Origin: Chthoniobacterales bacterium
GTDB taxonomy: Bacteria > Verrucomicrobiota > Verrucomicrobiia > Chthoniobacterales > JAATET01
Length of the DNA: 64,000 nucleotides
Reading direction: 5' to 3'
NCBI GenBank assembly: GCA_015655545.1
Contig: JAATET010000071.1
Location: forward strand, 85,390 to 149,389
The translations under genes were made by a program, and so were the position numbers. A model generated the notes under the pieces. It had not been told where the DNA came from and did no database searches. It worked only from the letters and a program-made list of their open reading frames with translations. How positions within the stretch are numbered: position 1 is the stretch's first letter; every line of letters begins with the position of its first letter. Shown one piece after another: positions 55,539-64,000 of the stretch.

Positions 55539-56876
55539 CTATTTGCGAGTGACGGCGACGTTCACGGGTGCGGAATCTCCGCCGGGGCCGTGCGCGGTGA
55601 CGGTGATCTTGTTTCTCCCGGGCTTGAGCTTGGCCAGGAACTTCCAGCCCGCCGTGCCGGTGGCGACGCCGCTTTTCTTGCCGATGCGGTAGGTGACGCG
55701 GGTCACCACGCCGGTGGCCGAGCCCTTGATCGCGAGCTTCGGCCGGGTGGTGGTGAGTCTGGCCTTGCCCCGGAGGGCGATGCCGGGCGCGGCGGGCTTC
55801 GGCGTGACCGTGACGCCCGGAACCGGAGTCGGCGGAGGCGGGATCTCCAAGGACGTCACGGTCCAGAGCATCGCTTCCCAATGGGAAATATCGGACTTGC
55901 TCGCGCTGCCGGCGACGTAGGTGGTGGTGCCATCGGTCCATACGCCGCGGGCTTCCGAAATCTGATAATCGGCGGGCAGGAAGGCGTGGAGATCGATGAA
56001 GCTGTCGCGCTTGCCCAGCCAGATGCCCGCGTGGCCGCGGCCTCCGATCGTGGCGGTGCCGGCCTGCAATGAACCGTTCGTGGCATAGATGTGGGAGTCC
56101 GACGCCGCGACATTGGTGGGGTTGAGATCCTGGAAGCTGCCGGCCGTGTCGGCCCAGATGGCGGCGTGAGGCGCACCGCCGACCGTGGCATAGCCCGCCT
56201 GCTGCGTCTCGCTCATCGCCTCGACGCGGGAGGGAGCCTCGGTGTTGGGATTCAGGTCCGCATACTGGCTGCCGCCGGACCAGAGTGCTGCGTGAATGGT
56301 GCCGCCATTATTGACAATGCCGCCCTGTTTCGTGGAGCTGATGGCGTAGATGGCGGAGGCTGCAGCGCCCGTGGGATGGAGGGGGATGTAGGATTGGTCC
56401 GTGTCGCCGGTCCATATCGCGGCGCGGAGTCCGCCAACCGTGATGACGTAACCGCCCCGGGTATTCCCCGCGTAGGAGGTAATGACCGACGCCGTCACGC
56501 CGGAGATCGTCGGATGGAGAGGGATATAGGTTTTTCCCCCGGAAAAAATGGCGGCACGAGCGAAGATATCGCTATATGCAGCGCCGAACTGCTTCTCGCC
56601 GCTCGTGGCATTCAGGACGGATGCGGAGGCGTCGTCGGGGTTGACGTCCTGGAAGCTCTCGAGCGTGCCCGACCAAATGGCGGCCTGCTGGCTGTTGTCG
56701 AATGTGGCGTAGCCGACCTGCTGGGTGCCGGTGGTGGCGTAGGCCACGGACTGGGAGGCACCTGCGGGGTGGAGATTCGTGACGGTGACCGTCTGTGCCA
56801 GAACCGGCGCGGCGGCCAGCATGGCCGACAGGGCCAGCGAGGCGGAAGGCAGGGCGATGCGGGATTTTATTTTCAT
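55539..56876 (-). CDS. Secreted repeat protein (TGTQQVGYATF...AAIWSGT..SFQDVNP) with C-terminal array module
   Basis: Signal peptide MKIKSRIALPSASLALSAMLAAAPVLA; module GIALRGKARLTTTRPKLAIKGSATGVVTRVTYRIGKKSGVATGTAGWKFLAKLKPGRNKITVTAHGPGGDSAPVNVAVTRK. Confidence 0.87.
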   Translation of the reverse strand: MKIKSRIALPSASLALSAMLAAAPVLAQTVTVTNLHPAGASQSVAYATTGTQQVGYATFDNSQQAAIWSGTLESFQDVNPDDASASVLNATSGEKQFGAAYSDIFARAAIFSGGKTYIPLHPTISGVTASVITSYAGNTRGGYVITVGGLRAAIWTGDTDQSYIPLHPTGAAASAIYAISSTKQGGIVNNGGTIHAALWSGGSQYADLNPNTEAPSRVEAMSETQQAGYATVGGAPHAAIWADTAGSFQDLNPTNVAASDSHIYATNGSLQAGTATIGGRGHAGIWLGKRDSFIDLHAFLPADYQISEARGVWTDGTTTYVAGSASKSDISHWEAMLWTVTSLEIPPPPTPVPGVTVTPKPAAPGIALRGKARLTTTRPKLAIKGSATGVVTRVTYRIGKKSGVATGTAGWKFLAKLKPGRNKITVTAHGPGGDSAPVNVAVTRK

Positions 56877-57012
56877 GTTGATCGTAGGGTTATGCGAGCC
56901 GTGCGGATGGTTGGGCCCGGCAGGCACGGGCGGAATGCGAAGGCACTCGCGAGGCGATGCTCGAGAAAACCGCCTCCCGCCCTGCCGCGACGCAACGGCA
57001 AGGGACGGAAGG

Positions 57013-57036
57013 GGTTTTCTCGGGGGGGAGAAAACC
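57013..57036. other. Intergenic hairpin with 9-bp perfect stem
   Basis: GGTTTTCTC GGGGGG GAGAAAACC. Confidence 0.7.
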
Positions 57037-57251
57037 ACCGCTCGCCCACCGTGGGACAAGGCGAAGCACCGTGAATAAGCGAGGGTGGAAAGGGTATCTG
57101 CCAGGCTTCAAGGCGACCAAGGTGGCAGCACGCGGGCACTCGGCCCATGGGTTGAACGCCACATTCCGCCCGTAGAAACCATCGGGAGAAGTTGAGCTCC
57201 AGGGAGCAGGAATCCGGACAGTCCTTGCAGCCGGATGAACTGGCGCGACCT

Positions 57252-58625
57252 TCATGGAAGGCGCGAAGACGGCGCGCGGGGCTGACGGATCACGGTGAGC
57301 TTCGCGGGAGGGGAATCAAGGATCGGGTTCCCCGGGCCACCCGGGCCATGGGCGATGACGGTGATATTGTTTTTCCCCGGCTTGAGCGCGGCTTTGAATT
57401 TCCAATTTGCCGTGCCGGCCACGCGGCCGGATTTCCTGCCGATCTTGCAGGTCACGCTCGTGACACTGCCACTCGCCGTCCCCTTGATCGTGAGCTTCGG
57501 CTTATCGGTATGAACCTTCTTCCCGCCCTTGATGAGGATCGATGGCGGGGCGAATGAAGGCGGCGGGGCGACGGCCTTGACGGGCGTGAGGAGGAAGGCG
57601 TGCGGCTCGCCCTCGGGATTTGCGCCATAGCCGGCGATCTGGCCCGAGGCATTGATCGCATTGGCGGAGATAAGAAGCCAGCCGGAGTGCGGCGGAACAA
57701 GTCCGTTCAAATCCTTCATCACGCCATCGGTAATGAGGAACGCGTGAAAGCCGGTTCCCCCGCCGCCACTGAAGGAGCCGACGATCTGCCCGGAATCGTT
57801 GATGCCGTAGGCCCAACTGGTAACGCCGAATTGGAAGAACCCGAGCCCCTGCAGCTTCGGCGTGGCATTTTCGTCGTAGAGGAAAGCCCTTTCGGCCGTG
57901 CCGGTGCCGGAGGCGGTCTCGGAATAACCGACGATCTGGCCATGACGGTTGATCGCGGTCGCCTCGCTGTAATTGCCTCCCGGGAGCACGCCGAGGTCCG
58001 TGGGGTGGTCTTCCATGATTCCTTTGTCCTTGTGCGACCAGCGAACGGCGTGACGGGCATTCCGCGACTCGGTCTCGCCAGACCCGACGATAAGACCCAG
58101 GTCATTGAGAGCGTTTGCCGCCGCACCCTTTTCGGTCACAAGCGGGGCGAGCAGTTCCATGGCGCCGCTCGCCGATCGGATGAACGCGTGGTTTACCGTG
58201 GCGCCCGACGAGATGCCGACGACCTGCCCGAGATTATTGATGCCGTGGGCCTCGCTTCGCAGGTCGCCTCGCAAGGGATCGAAAGTTGTCGAGCTGCCGT
58301 CCGCGTTCACGACTACCGAGATGGTCGAATCCCCGTCGGCAACCAAATACCCGCATATCTGGCCGGCATCGTTAATGCCCGTGGCGGAGCCCAGTTGCGA
58401 GCCGAAGGCGCCGGGCGTCGCCATTCCGCGCTCCGCACTCCACAGGAAACCTCGAGACCGGCTGCTGCCCGCATAGCCGACAATCTCGCCCCCGGAATTG
58501 ATGGCGGCGGGCGTGCTGAAATTTTCCAGCGCCCCGAGATCGGCGATCGTGTATTGGGGATCGGCAAATGCGGCAGCTTCGACCGCCCCCAAGGCGACAA
58601 TGACGAAGGCGGCTGTTGTTTTCAT
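57252..58625 (-). CDS. Secreted HAF-repeat protein with C-terminal array module
   Basis: AINSGGEIVGYAGSSRSRGFLWS, GINDSGQIVGSFSGG; module ILIKGGKKVHTDKPKLTIKGTASGSVTSVTCKIGRKSGRVAGTANWKFKAALKPGKNNITVIAHGPGGPGNPILDSPPAKLTVIRQP. Confidence 0.87.
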   Translation of the reverse strand: MKTTAAFVIVALGAVEAAAFADPQYTIADLGALENFSTPAAINSGGEIVGYAGSSRSRGFLWSAERGMATPGAFGSQLGSATGINDAGQICGYLVADGDSTISVVVNADGSSTTFDPLRGDLRSEAHGINNLGQVVGISSGATVNHAFIRSASGAMELLAPLVTEKGAAANALNDLGLIVGSGETESRNARHAVRWSHKDKGIMEDHPTDLGVLPGGNYSEATAINRHGQIVGYSETASGTGTAERAFLYDENATPKLQGLGFFQFGVTSWAYGINDSGQIVGSFSGGGGTGFHAFLITDGVMKDLNGLVPPHSGWLLISANAINASGQIAGYGANPEGEPHAFLLTPVKAVAPPPSFAPPSILIKGGKKVHTDKPKLTIKGTASGSVTSVTCKIGRKSGRVAGTANWKFKAALKPGKNNITVIAHGPGGPGNPILDSPPAKLTVIRQPRAPSSRLP

Positions 58626-58631
58626 CGCCTG

Positions 58632-59972
58632 CTAACGTTTGCGGATCACGGTAAGCTTCGCGGGAGCCGAGTCGCCGCCCGGGCCACGGGCGATCACGAG
58701 AATCTTGTTTCGGCCGGGCCGCAGCTTGGCTTGAAACTTCCAGGCCGCCGTTCCCTTCGCCGTCTTATAGGCTCGCATTTTGCCCACGCGGTAGGCGACG
58801 CTCGTCACCGCTCCGCCGGCACTGCCCTTGATCGCGAGGGTGGCTTTCGCAGTCGTGATCTTCTTTTTCCCTTTGATAAGCACCGTCGGCCGGGCGGGCG
58901 GCGGTGGCGGCGCGACCGGCGTAAGCACATAGGGCTGGTAAAAAACTCCATTCTCTGCGTCGGTAGCCACGACGTAGCCGGCGACCTGTCCGCGCTTGTT
59001 GATGGCATTTGCAAAGCTATGAATCGCATTCTTCGGCACCGGCAACCTGAAGGGAACGCCATCCAGCCATGCACAGGCAGCAGTCAGTGCATTGGCGGTG
59101 AGGGAATAACCAACGATGACGCCCGACTCATTCAAAGCCGTGACGTCACTGCTCCCCCCGGCCGTTAAATCGGACAAAACGGCGATCGCGGAACCGGCAT
59201 TGCTGCGAAGCCAGGTGCAGCCATGGATGGCCGGCGCCACAAAACTTCCCACGATCAAGCCGGCGGAATTTGCAGCGAGGGCGGACACGCCGGCCACATC
59301 GGCGCTTTGATCCAGCCCGGCGGGATTAAGCGGCACGCCATCCTGCCATGCGCATCCATGCAAGCCGGAGGCATCCGTGAAATTGCCGACGATGAGGCCG
59401 GTTTCATTCATCCCAAGCGCGGACGACGAGGTGGCGTTCTCCGGCAGCGGAAGCAGGACCGGATCGCCACTTCCCTGCCAGGTGCAAGCTCTCGTGCTCG
59501 TGCCGGAGGCATCGGTAATCTCCCCGGCAACGAGGCCGGCGTCATTGACCGCATGCGCGACGCTGCCAATAATGCCCATCGCCGCCGGCTCGCTCAAAGG
59601 GGTGAGCGCCCCATTTTGCCCCTGCCAGATGCAGGCATGATTCTTGTTGCCGGTATTGAAATGACCGGCGATCAAACCGCCGGAATTCACAGCATAAGCG
59701 GCACTGAAAGAAGTGCCGGCCGGCTCCTGAAGACGAGCGCCGGCATGGCCGGAGCCATCGCTTCCCGTGAACCACGCGGCCGCGTGATCCCCACTATTGC
59801 CGGAAAAATATCCCACCACCAGACCCGAGTCGTTCATGGCCGTCGGGAAGCCTGCAAGGCTGACGGACTCGACGTTCAGAATGGTGGTTTTGTATTCCGG
59901 AAGCGTCGCCGCCCCGAGGGTGGTCGCGCCGAGGCCGAGCAAAACCAAAGCAAATGCGTGGGCGGCTTTCAT
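58632..59972 (-). CDS. Secreted HAF-like repeat protein with C-terminal array module
   Basis: AMNDSGLVVGYFSG, AVNDAGLVAGEITD, CAWQDGVPLNP; module VLIKGKKKITTAKATLAIKGSAGGAVTSVAYRVGKMRAYKTAKGTAAWKFQAKLRPGRNKILVIARGPGGDSAPAKLTVIRKR. Confidence 0.87.
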   Translation of the reverse strand: MKAAHAFALVLLGLGATTLGAATLPEYKTTILNVESVSLAGFPTAMNDSGLVVGYFSGNSGDHAAAWFTGSDGSGHAGARLQEPAGTSFSAAYAVNSGGLIAGHFNTGNKNHACIWQGQNGALTPLSEPAAMGIIGSVAHAVNDAGLVAGEITDASGTSTRACTWQGSGDPVLLPLPENATSSSALGMNETGLIVGNFTDASGLHGCAWQDGVPLNPAGLDQSADVAGVSALAANSAGLIVGSFVAPAIHGCTWLRSNAGSAIAVLSDLTAGGSSDVTALNESGVIVGYSLTANALTAACAWLDGVPFRLPVPKNAIHSFANAINKRGQVAGYVVATDAENGVFYQPYVLTPVAPPPPPARPTVLIKGKKKITTAKATLAIKGSAGGAVTSVAYRVGKMRAYKTAKGTAAWKFQAKLRPGRNKILVIARGPGGDSAPAKLTVIRKR

Positions 59973-60044
59973 GGGATGGCGGGTCACAAGCTCGGCGGCC
60001 TTATTTTTGCCAGGAGACATCAGGTGCATGCGCAGTGACGTGCC

Positions 60045-63020
60045 TCACGGGATCTCCTTGCGCACCGTGGCCGCTTTCACCGGCGCGGGGGCGGCTTGTC
60101 TAATAACCGTGACCTTCACCGGGGCGGAGTCGCCGCCCGGGCCGTGCCCAATGATGGTGATGATATTCCTGCCAGGCTTGAGCTTCTTGGCCTTCACAGT
60201 CCAGGCGATCGTGCCAGTGGCTTTCTTATAGGCACCCTTATTGCCGATGCGATAGGTCACGCTGGTCACCGTGCCGGTCGCCTTGCCCTTGATGGCGAGG
60301 TTAGCCTTGGGAGTCTTGACCTTTTTCTTGCCGGTGAGGGTAAGGACTGGCTTGGCGACGGGTTCCGGCGTGGGGTCTGCGCCCACCACGGATGCCGTGG
60401 GGACCACGACGATGCCGTAGGGCCCGCTCAATCCGGAAACGAGCATGGAGTTCACCGCCTGGCCGGTGGAGACGTCGTATTCACCGATCGTGCCGTTGGA
60501 GTAGGCGACGAATAGCACCCCGCCATAGGCCGCGATCGCCAAGGGGCTGACCGAGGAGGTAATGAACGCCGCATTTTTCGGCGAACCGCCGTTCGTGCTG
60601 TATTGCGCGACGCCGTTGGGGGAGTCGGCCCTGGCGACAAAAAGATCGCCTGCGGAGACCGCGATACCGGTGATGTTGTTCAATCCGGAAATGATCTGCG
60701 TTCCCACGCCGGTATCCGCATTGTATTTGCCGATCGTGCCATTGGAGTAGGCGACGAAGATGCTGCCGCCGGATACCGCCAGGGCGATCGGATTGTTCAA
60801 GGTGCCGCCGATGAACGAGGCACTGACCAGCCCCCCTGCGGAGTTGTATCTGGCCACCGCGCTCAAACCGAAATTTGCCACGAAGATATCCGAACCGGAG
60901 ACTGCGATCCCACGCGGAGTGCTACCCACACCGGTGTTGATAAAGGAGGCGTCGATCAACTTTCCGCTGGCAAGATCGTAGGCGGAGACGGTGTTGCTGC
61001 CTGTATTCGTGACGAGCAAGTTCGGCCCGGCCACCGCAATGCCGTAGGGATTCGTCAAGCCTTCCTTGATGAACTGCGCCGACACTGTGCTTCCGGACGC
61101 GACATCGTGCGACGAGACCGAATTGGCCAGGCCATTCGTTACGAAAATCCGCCCGGTTTCCGATGCCGCCGCCGCCTGCGCGAGGGAACCTGCACCCAGA
61201 ATGGAAGTTGCCGCGCCGTCGCCGGTGTAGGTCGAGTTCGCGCCCCAGGTCTTCGTGCCCGTTTCGCTCGAGGGCGGTGTGGCGGTGTAGGTCAATGTCT
61301 GCGCCGTGCCATTGCCGAAGCTCCAGCTCACTTTCCCCGGGCCTGAGAAATAGTTGCCGCCATTGCTGATGTTCGTCACCGACCAGCCTGCCGGCGGATA
61401 ATCCTCCACCGTCTGGGAGCCATCGCCGTTGGGGCTCGTCGTGATCGTCACCGTCAGGCCTGTGCCGGGCGTGTAATTCGCGGGCAGGACGCGCGTGGCG
61501 CTTCCCTTGGTCGTCGGGACCGAAGCCTGCGCGATCGAGCTCGCACCTCCGATCGTCTTCGCGGTTCCGTCACCAGTGTAGGTAGAGGCTCCCCAAGTTT
61601 TGGTTCCTGAGTCGCTCGAGGGCGGCGTCGCCGTGTAGGTCAAGTTCTGGGCCGTTCCATTGCCGATGCCCCAAGTCACCTTCCCGGAAGCAAAGCTGCC
61701 ACCGTTGCTGATGTTCGTCGCCGTCCAGCCTGCCGGCGGGACATCGACCACCCCCTGCGTGGCGTCTCCATTGGGTGCCGTCGTGATCGTCACCGTCAGG
61801 CCTGTGCCGGGCGTGTAAGTCGAAGGCAGCGCGCGTGTCGCACTTCCCTTCGTCGTCGGCACCGCTGCCTGCGCGATCGAGCTCGCACCTCCGATCGTCT
61901 TCGCGGCTCCATCGCCGGTGTAGGTAGAGGCTCCCCAGGTTTTGGTTCCCGAGTCGCTCGAGGGCGGCGTCGCCGTGTAGGTCAACGTCTGCGCCGTGCC
62001 ATTCGCGAAATTCCAAGTCACTTGGCCGGAACCAAAGCTGCCGCCGCCGGAAATATTGGAGACTGCCCAGCCTGCTGGCAGTGCATCCGAAATGGTTTGC
62101 GTGGCGTCCCCATTGGGCGCCGTCGTGATGGTCACCGTCAGGCCTATGCCGGGCGTATAAGTCGAAGGCAGCGAACGCGTGGCGCTTCCCTTGGTCGTCG
62201 GCACCGATGCCTGTGCGATCGAGTTCGCGCCACCGATGGTGTTGGCGGCTCCGTCGCCGGTGTAGGTCGAAGCGCCCCAGGTTTTGGTTCCCGAGTCGCT
62301 CGAGGGCGGCGTGGCCGTGTAGGTCAAGGTCTGGGCCGTTCCATTGCCGATGCTCCAACTCACCTTCCCGGAAGCAAAGCTGCCACCGTTGCTAATGTTC
62401 GTCACCGTCCACCCCGTCGGCGGGGCATCGGCCACCGTCTGCGTGGCGTCCCCGTTGGGCGCTGTCGTGATCGTTACCGTCAGACCTGTGCCGGGTGTAT
62501 AAGTCGATGGCAGAGCGCGCGTCGCGCTCCCCTTCGTCGTCGGCGCGGGAGTGCCTTTCACTATACTAAGACTTCCACCGATGAAGACGTTGCCTTCAGC
62601 ATCGTCACCGTCATTGTCGCCAAAGTTTACGACACCATCGAAAGCCAATGCGCTGGTCGCGCTGGCAGGGGGAGTGATGGTGTAAGTGTAAGTTTGATTT
62701 CCGCCGCTGAAAACAATCCAGGCAATCGTCGTCTTTGGCGGTGTGGACGTGTCCGTCGTTGCTTTGCCACCGTTGTTGATGTTCGATATGATCCAATCGG
62801 CAGGAAGCACGACATGCTCTTCCGCTCCCTGTGCAACACTGACCGCAGGTGTATTCGTGGTAACAATTACTGTGAATGGAGACCCTGCAATGTAGCTCGC
62901 AGGCGAAAACGAACGAGTCGCACTACCTTTAGCTTGAGCGGATACAGCGACGGAAAGCAAGGCTGCCACTACGATAAATAATAGCTTGGCTAGAGAGCGA
63001 ATTTCGAATCGTGTTTTCAT
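60045..63020 (-). CDS. Large secreted protein: DUF11/CARDB-like ~114-aa tandem repeats, beta-propeller, then C-terminal array module
   Basis: TTKGSATRALPSTYTPGTGLTVTITTAPNGDATQTVxDxPPAGWTVTNISNGGSF... repeated; propeller VTNTGSNTVSAYDLASGKLI; module LTLTGKKKVKTPKANLAIKGKATGTVTSVTYRIGNKGAYKKATGTIAWTVKAKKLKPGRNIITIIGHGPGGDSAPVKVTVIRQAAPAPVKAATVRKEIP. Confidence 0.87.
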   Translation of the reverse strand: MKTRFEIRSLAKLLFIVVAALLSVAVSAQAKGSATRSFSPASYIAGSPFTVIVTTNTPAVSVAQGAEEHVVLPADWIISNINNGGKATTDTSTPPKTTIAWIVFSGGNQTYTYTITPPASATSALAFDGVVNFGDNDGDDAEGNVFIGGSLSIVKGTPAPTTKGSATRALPSTYTPGTGLTVTITTAPNGDATQTVADAPPTGWTVTNISNGGSFASGKVSWSIGNGTAQTLTYTATPPSSDSGTKTWGASTYTGDGAANTIGGANSIAQASVPTTKGSATRSLPSTYTPGIGLTVTITTAPNGDATQTISDALPAGWAVSNISGGGSFGSGQVTWNFANGTAQTLTYTATPPSSDSGTKTWGASTYTGDGAAKTIGGASSIAQAAVPTTKGSATRALPSTYTPGTGLTVTITTAPNGDATQGVVDVPPAGWTATNISNGGSFASGKVTWGIGNGTAQNLTYTATPPSSDSGTKTWGASTYTGDGTAKTIGGASSIAQASVPTTKGSATRVLPANYTPGTGLTVTITTSPNGDGSQTVEDYPPAGWSVTNISNGGNYFSGPGKVSWSFGNGTAQTLTYTATPPSSETGTKTWGANSTYTGDGAATSILGAGSLAQAAAASETGRIFVTNGLANSVSSHDVASGSTVSAQFIKEGLTNPYGIAVAGPNLLVTNTGSNTVSAYDLASGKLIDASFINTGVGSTPRGIAVSGSDIFVANFGLSAVARYNSAGGLVSASFIGGTLNNPIALAVSGGSIFVAYSNGTIGKYNADTGVGTQIISGLNNITGIAVSAGDLFVARADSPNGVAQYSTNGGSPKNAAFITSSVSPLAIAAYGGVLFVAYSNGTIGEYDVSTGQAVNSMLVSGLSGPYGIVVVPTASVVGADPTPEPVAKPVLTLTGKKKVKTPKANLAIKGKATGTVTSVTYRIGNKGAYKKATGTIAWTVKAKKLKPGRNIITIIGHGPGGDSAPVKVTVIRQAAPAPVKAATVRKEIP
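61180..62545 (-). repeat. ~342-bp tandem repeat (4 units) inside the 60045..63020 gene
   Basis: TTKGSATR anchors recur at about 61496, 61838, 62180 and 62521; DNA near-identical between units (e.g. GAGTCGCTCGAGGGCGGCGTCGCCGTGTAGGTCAA). Confidence 0.9.
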
Positions 63021-63071
63021 TAGACTATGCAGTTAGTGCCTGATTTGGATACGTGAGCCGGGCGCGTATGA

Positions 63072-64000
63072 CTATGGACCCGTCACCCATCTGCTTGGCG
63101 TCCCGGGAGTGGCATTGAGATCCTCATGATATGATTGCCCATTTTGGTAGAGCGTGGCGGCATTCACCGCCCAGCTAATCGTTACGGTTGTCGGCGTCGT
63201 GGGCCACGCACTCTTGTTCTGATAGGCAGTGGCATAGGCGACCGCTTCACTTATACTTATCTTGAAATCTGGAGGGATGTTCGTGTCAGCCGGGTGGGCA
63301 GGCGTCCCCATGGTGCCTTGCGCGATCGAGTTCGCGCCACCGATCGTGTTGGCGGCTCCGTCGCCGGTGTAGGTCGAAGTCACTCCCCAGGTTTTGGTTC
63401 CCGAGTCGCTCGAGGGCGGCGTGGCCGTATAGGTCAACGTCTGGGCTGTTCCATTGCCGATGCTCCAGCTCACCTTCCCGGAAGCGAAGCTGCCGCCACC
63501 GATAATATCCGTCACCGTCCAACCCGCCGGCGGGACATCGACCACCGTCTGCGTGGCATCCCCGTTGGGCGCCGTCGTGATCGTCACCGTCAGGCCTGTG
63601 CCGGGTGTGTAGGTCGCTGGCAGCGCGCGCGTCGCGCTTCCCTTCGTCGTCGGCGTTGGCGTGCCTGACTCATCGATCGTTTGGTCGCCGGTGATCGCCG
63701 GTGAGACCGACGTGCCGTCGACATTGTAAATCCCCGAAAAGGTCTTCTGCCCGCTCGCGCTCGATGGGGGCGTTACCGTATAGCTAAGAGTCGTCTGCGT
63801 ATCTCCGTCGATCGACCATGTGATCTTGTTCTGCGTCGCGTTCGTAACATAGGTTCCGTCATTGGCAACCGGCGTGCTCACCACCCATCCCAGCGGCACG
63901 TTCTCCACCACCGCCCAGGTCACGCTTCCGGCAGCCGGCGTCACGACGATTTGCACCGGGAACGCCACTCCGGGAACGTAATTCGCCGGCAAATCCCGAA
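63072..64000 (-). CDS. Secreted repeat protein sharing the 114-aa unit, with a different C-terminus (partial)
   Basis: Contains one TTKGSATRALPATYTPGTGLTVTITTAPNGDATQTVVDVPPAGWTVTDIIGGGSF unit; ends DFKISISEAVAYATAYQNKSAWPTTPTTVTISWAVNAATLYQNGQSYHEDLNATPGTPSRWVTGP* instead of the array module; start outside window. Confidence 0.8.
   Translation of the reverse strand, partial: RDLPANYVPGVAFPVQIVVTPAAGSVTWAVVENVPLGWVVSTPVANDGTYVTNATQNKITWSIDGDTQTTLSYTVTPPSSASGQKTFSGIYNVDGTSVSPAITGDQTIDESGTPTPTTKGSATRALPATYTPGTGLTVTITTAPNGDATQTVVDVPPAGWTVTDIIGGGSFASGKVSWSIGNGTAQTLTYTATPPSSDSGTKTWGVTSTYTGDGAANTIGGANSIAQGTMGTPAHPADTNIPPDFKISISEAVAYATAYQNKSAWPTTPTTVTISWAVNAATLYQNGQSYHEDLNATPGTPSRWVTGP

Noticed and set aside
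29922-63020. Diversity-generating retroelement or invertase-driven variation
   Set aside because: No reverse transcriptase, TR/VR pair, or site-specific recombinase recognised in the window; variability claim rests only on module sharing and relics.
60045-63660. CRISPR-like array
   Set aside because: Repeats are 342 bp, in-frame and protein coding; no short repeat/spacer structure or cas genes.
1-64000. tRNA/rRNA genes
   Set aside because: No cloverleaf or rRNA signature sequences recognised by eye; tRNAscan/Infernal would be needed to exclude them formally.

Overview
GC-rich bacterial window. Inference: Verrucomicrobiota-like, from PEP-CTERM anchors, autotransporter-associated beta-strand repeats, HAF repeats and sulfatase content. 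Bases 1-20 kb are ordinary chromosome: a MoxR/DUF58/Bat (von Willebrand) operon, a sulfatase, an AraC regulator, PPK2, SulP, an HlyD-type protein, ATP-type PEPCK, an AspT-type antiporter and a GH8 protein. Bases ~21-28.5 kb are a decayed accessory stretch with an IS5-type transposase remnant, an AAA ATPase, a sigma-like protein and a hybrid kinase. The striking part is ~29.9-63 kb. It holds a co-oriented (minus strand) array of 16 secreted proteins with unrelated or shuffled N-terminal ectodomains (HAF repeats, NHL beta-propellers, delta-60 repeats, a heparinase/alginate-lyase-like enzyme, 114-residue tandem repeats). Every one ends in the same ~85-residue C-terminal module (consensus about VKITGAKKLTTAKAKLTIKGKATGQVTSVTYRIGxKxxKAKGTASWSLKAALKPGKNKITVTAHGPGGDSAPARLTVTRKP). 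The array also contains an orphan module, an internally deleted module relic, toxin-antitoxin-like pairs (one frameshifted), gene relics, 21-bp tandem repeats and a dispersed hairpin repeat. I propose it is an undescribed variable-ectodomain/constant-C-terminus cassette array, with the constant module acting as a sorting/attachment domain and possibly as a recombination handle. All calls are by reading the sequence; no database search was run.
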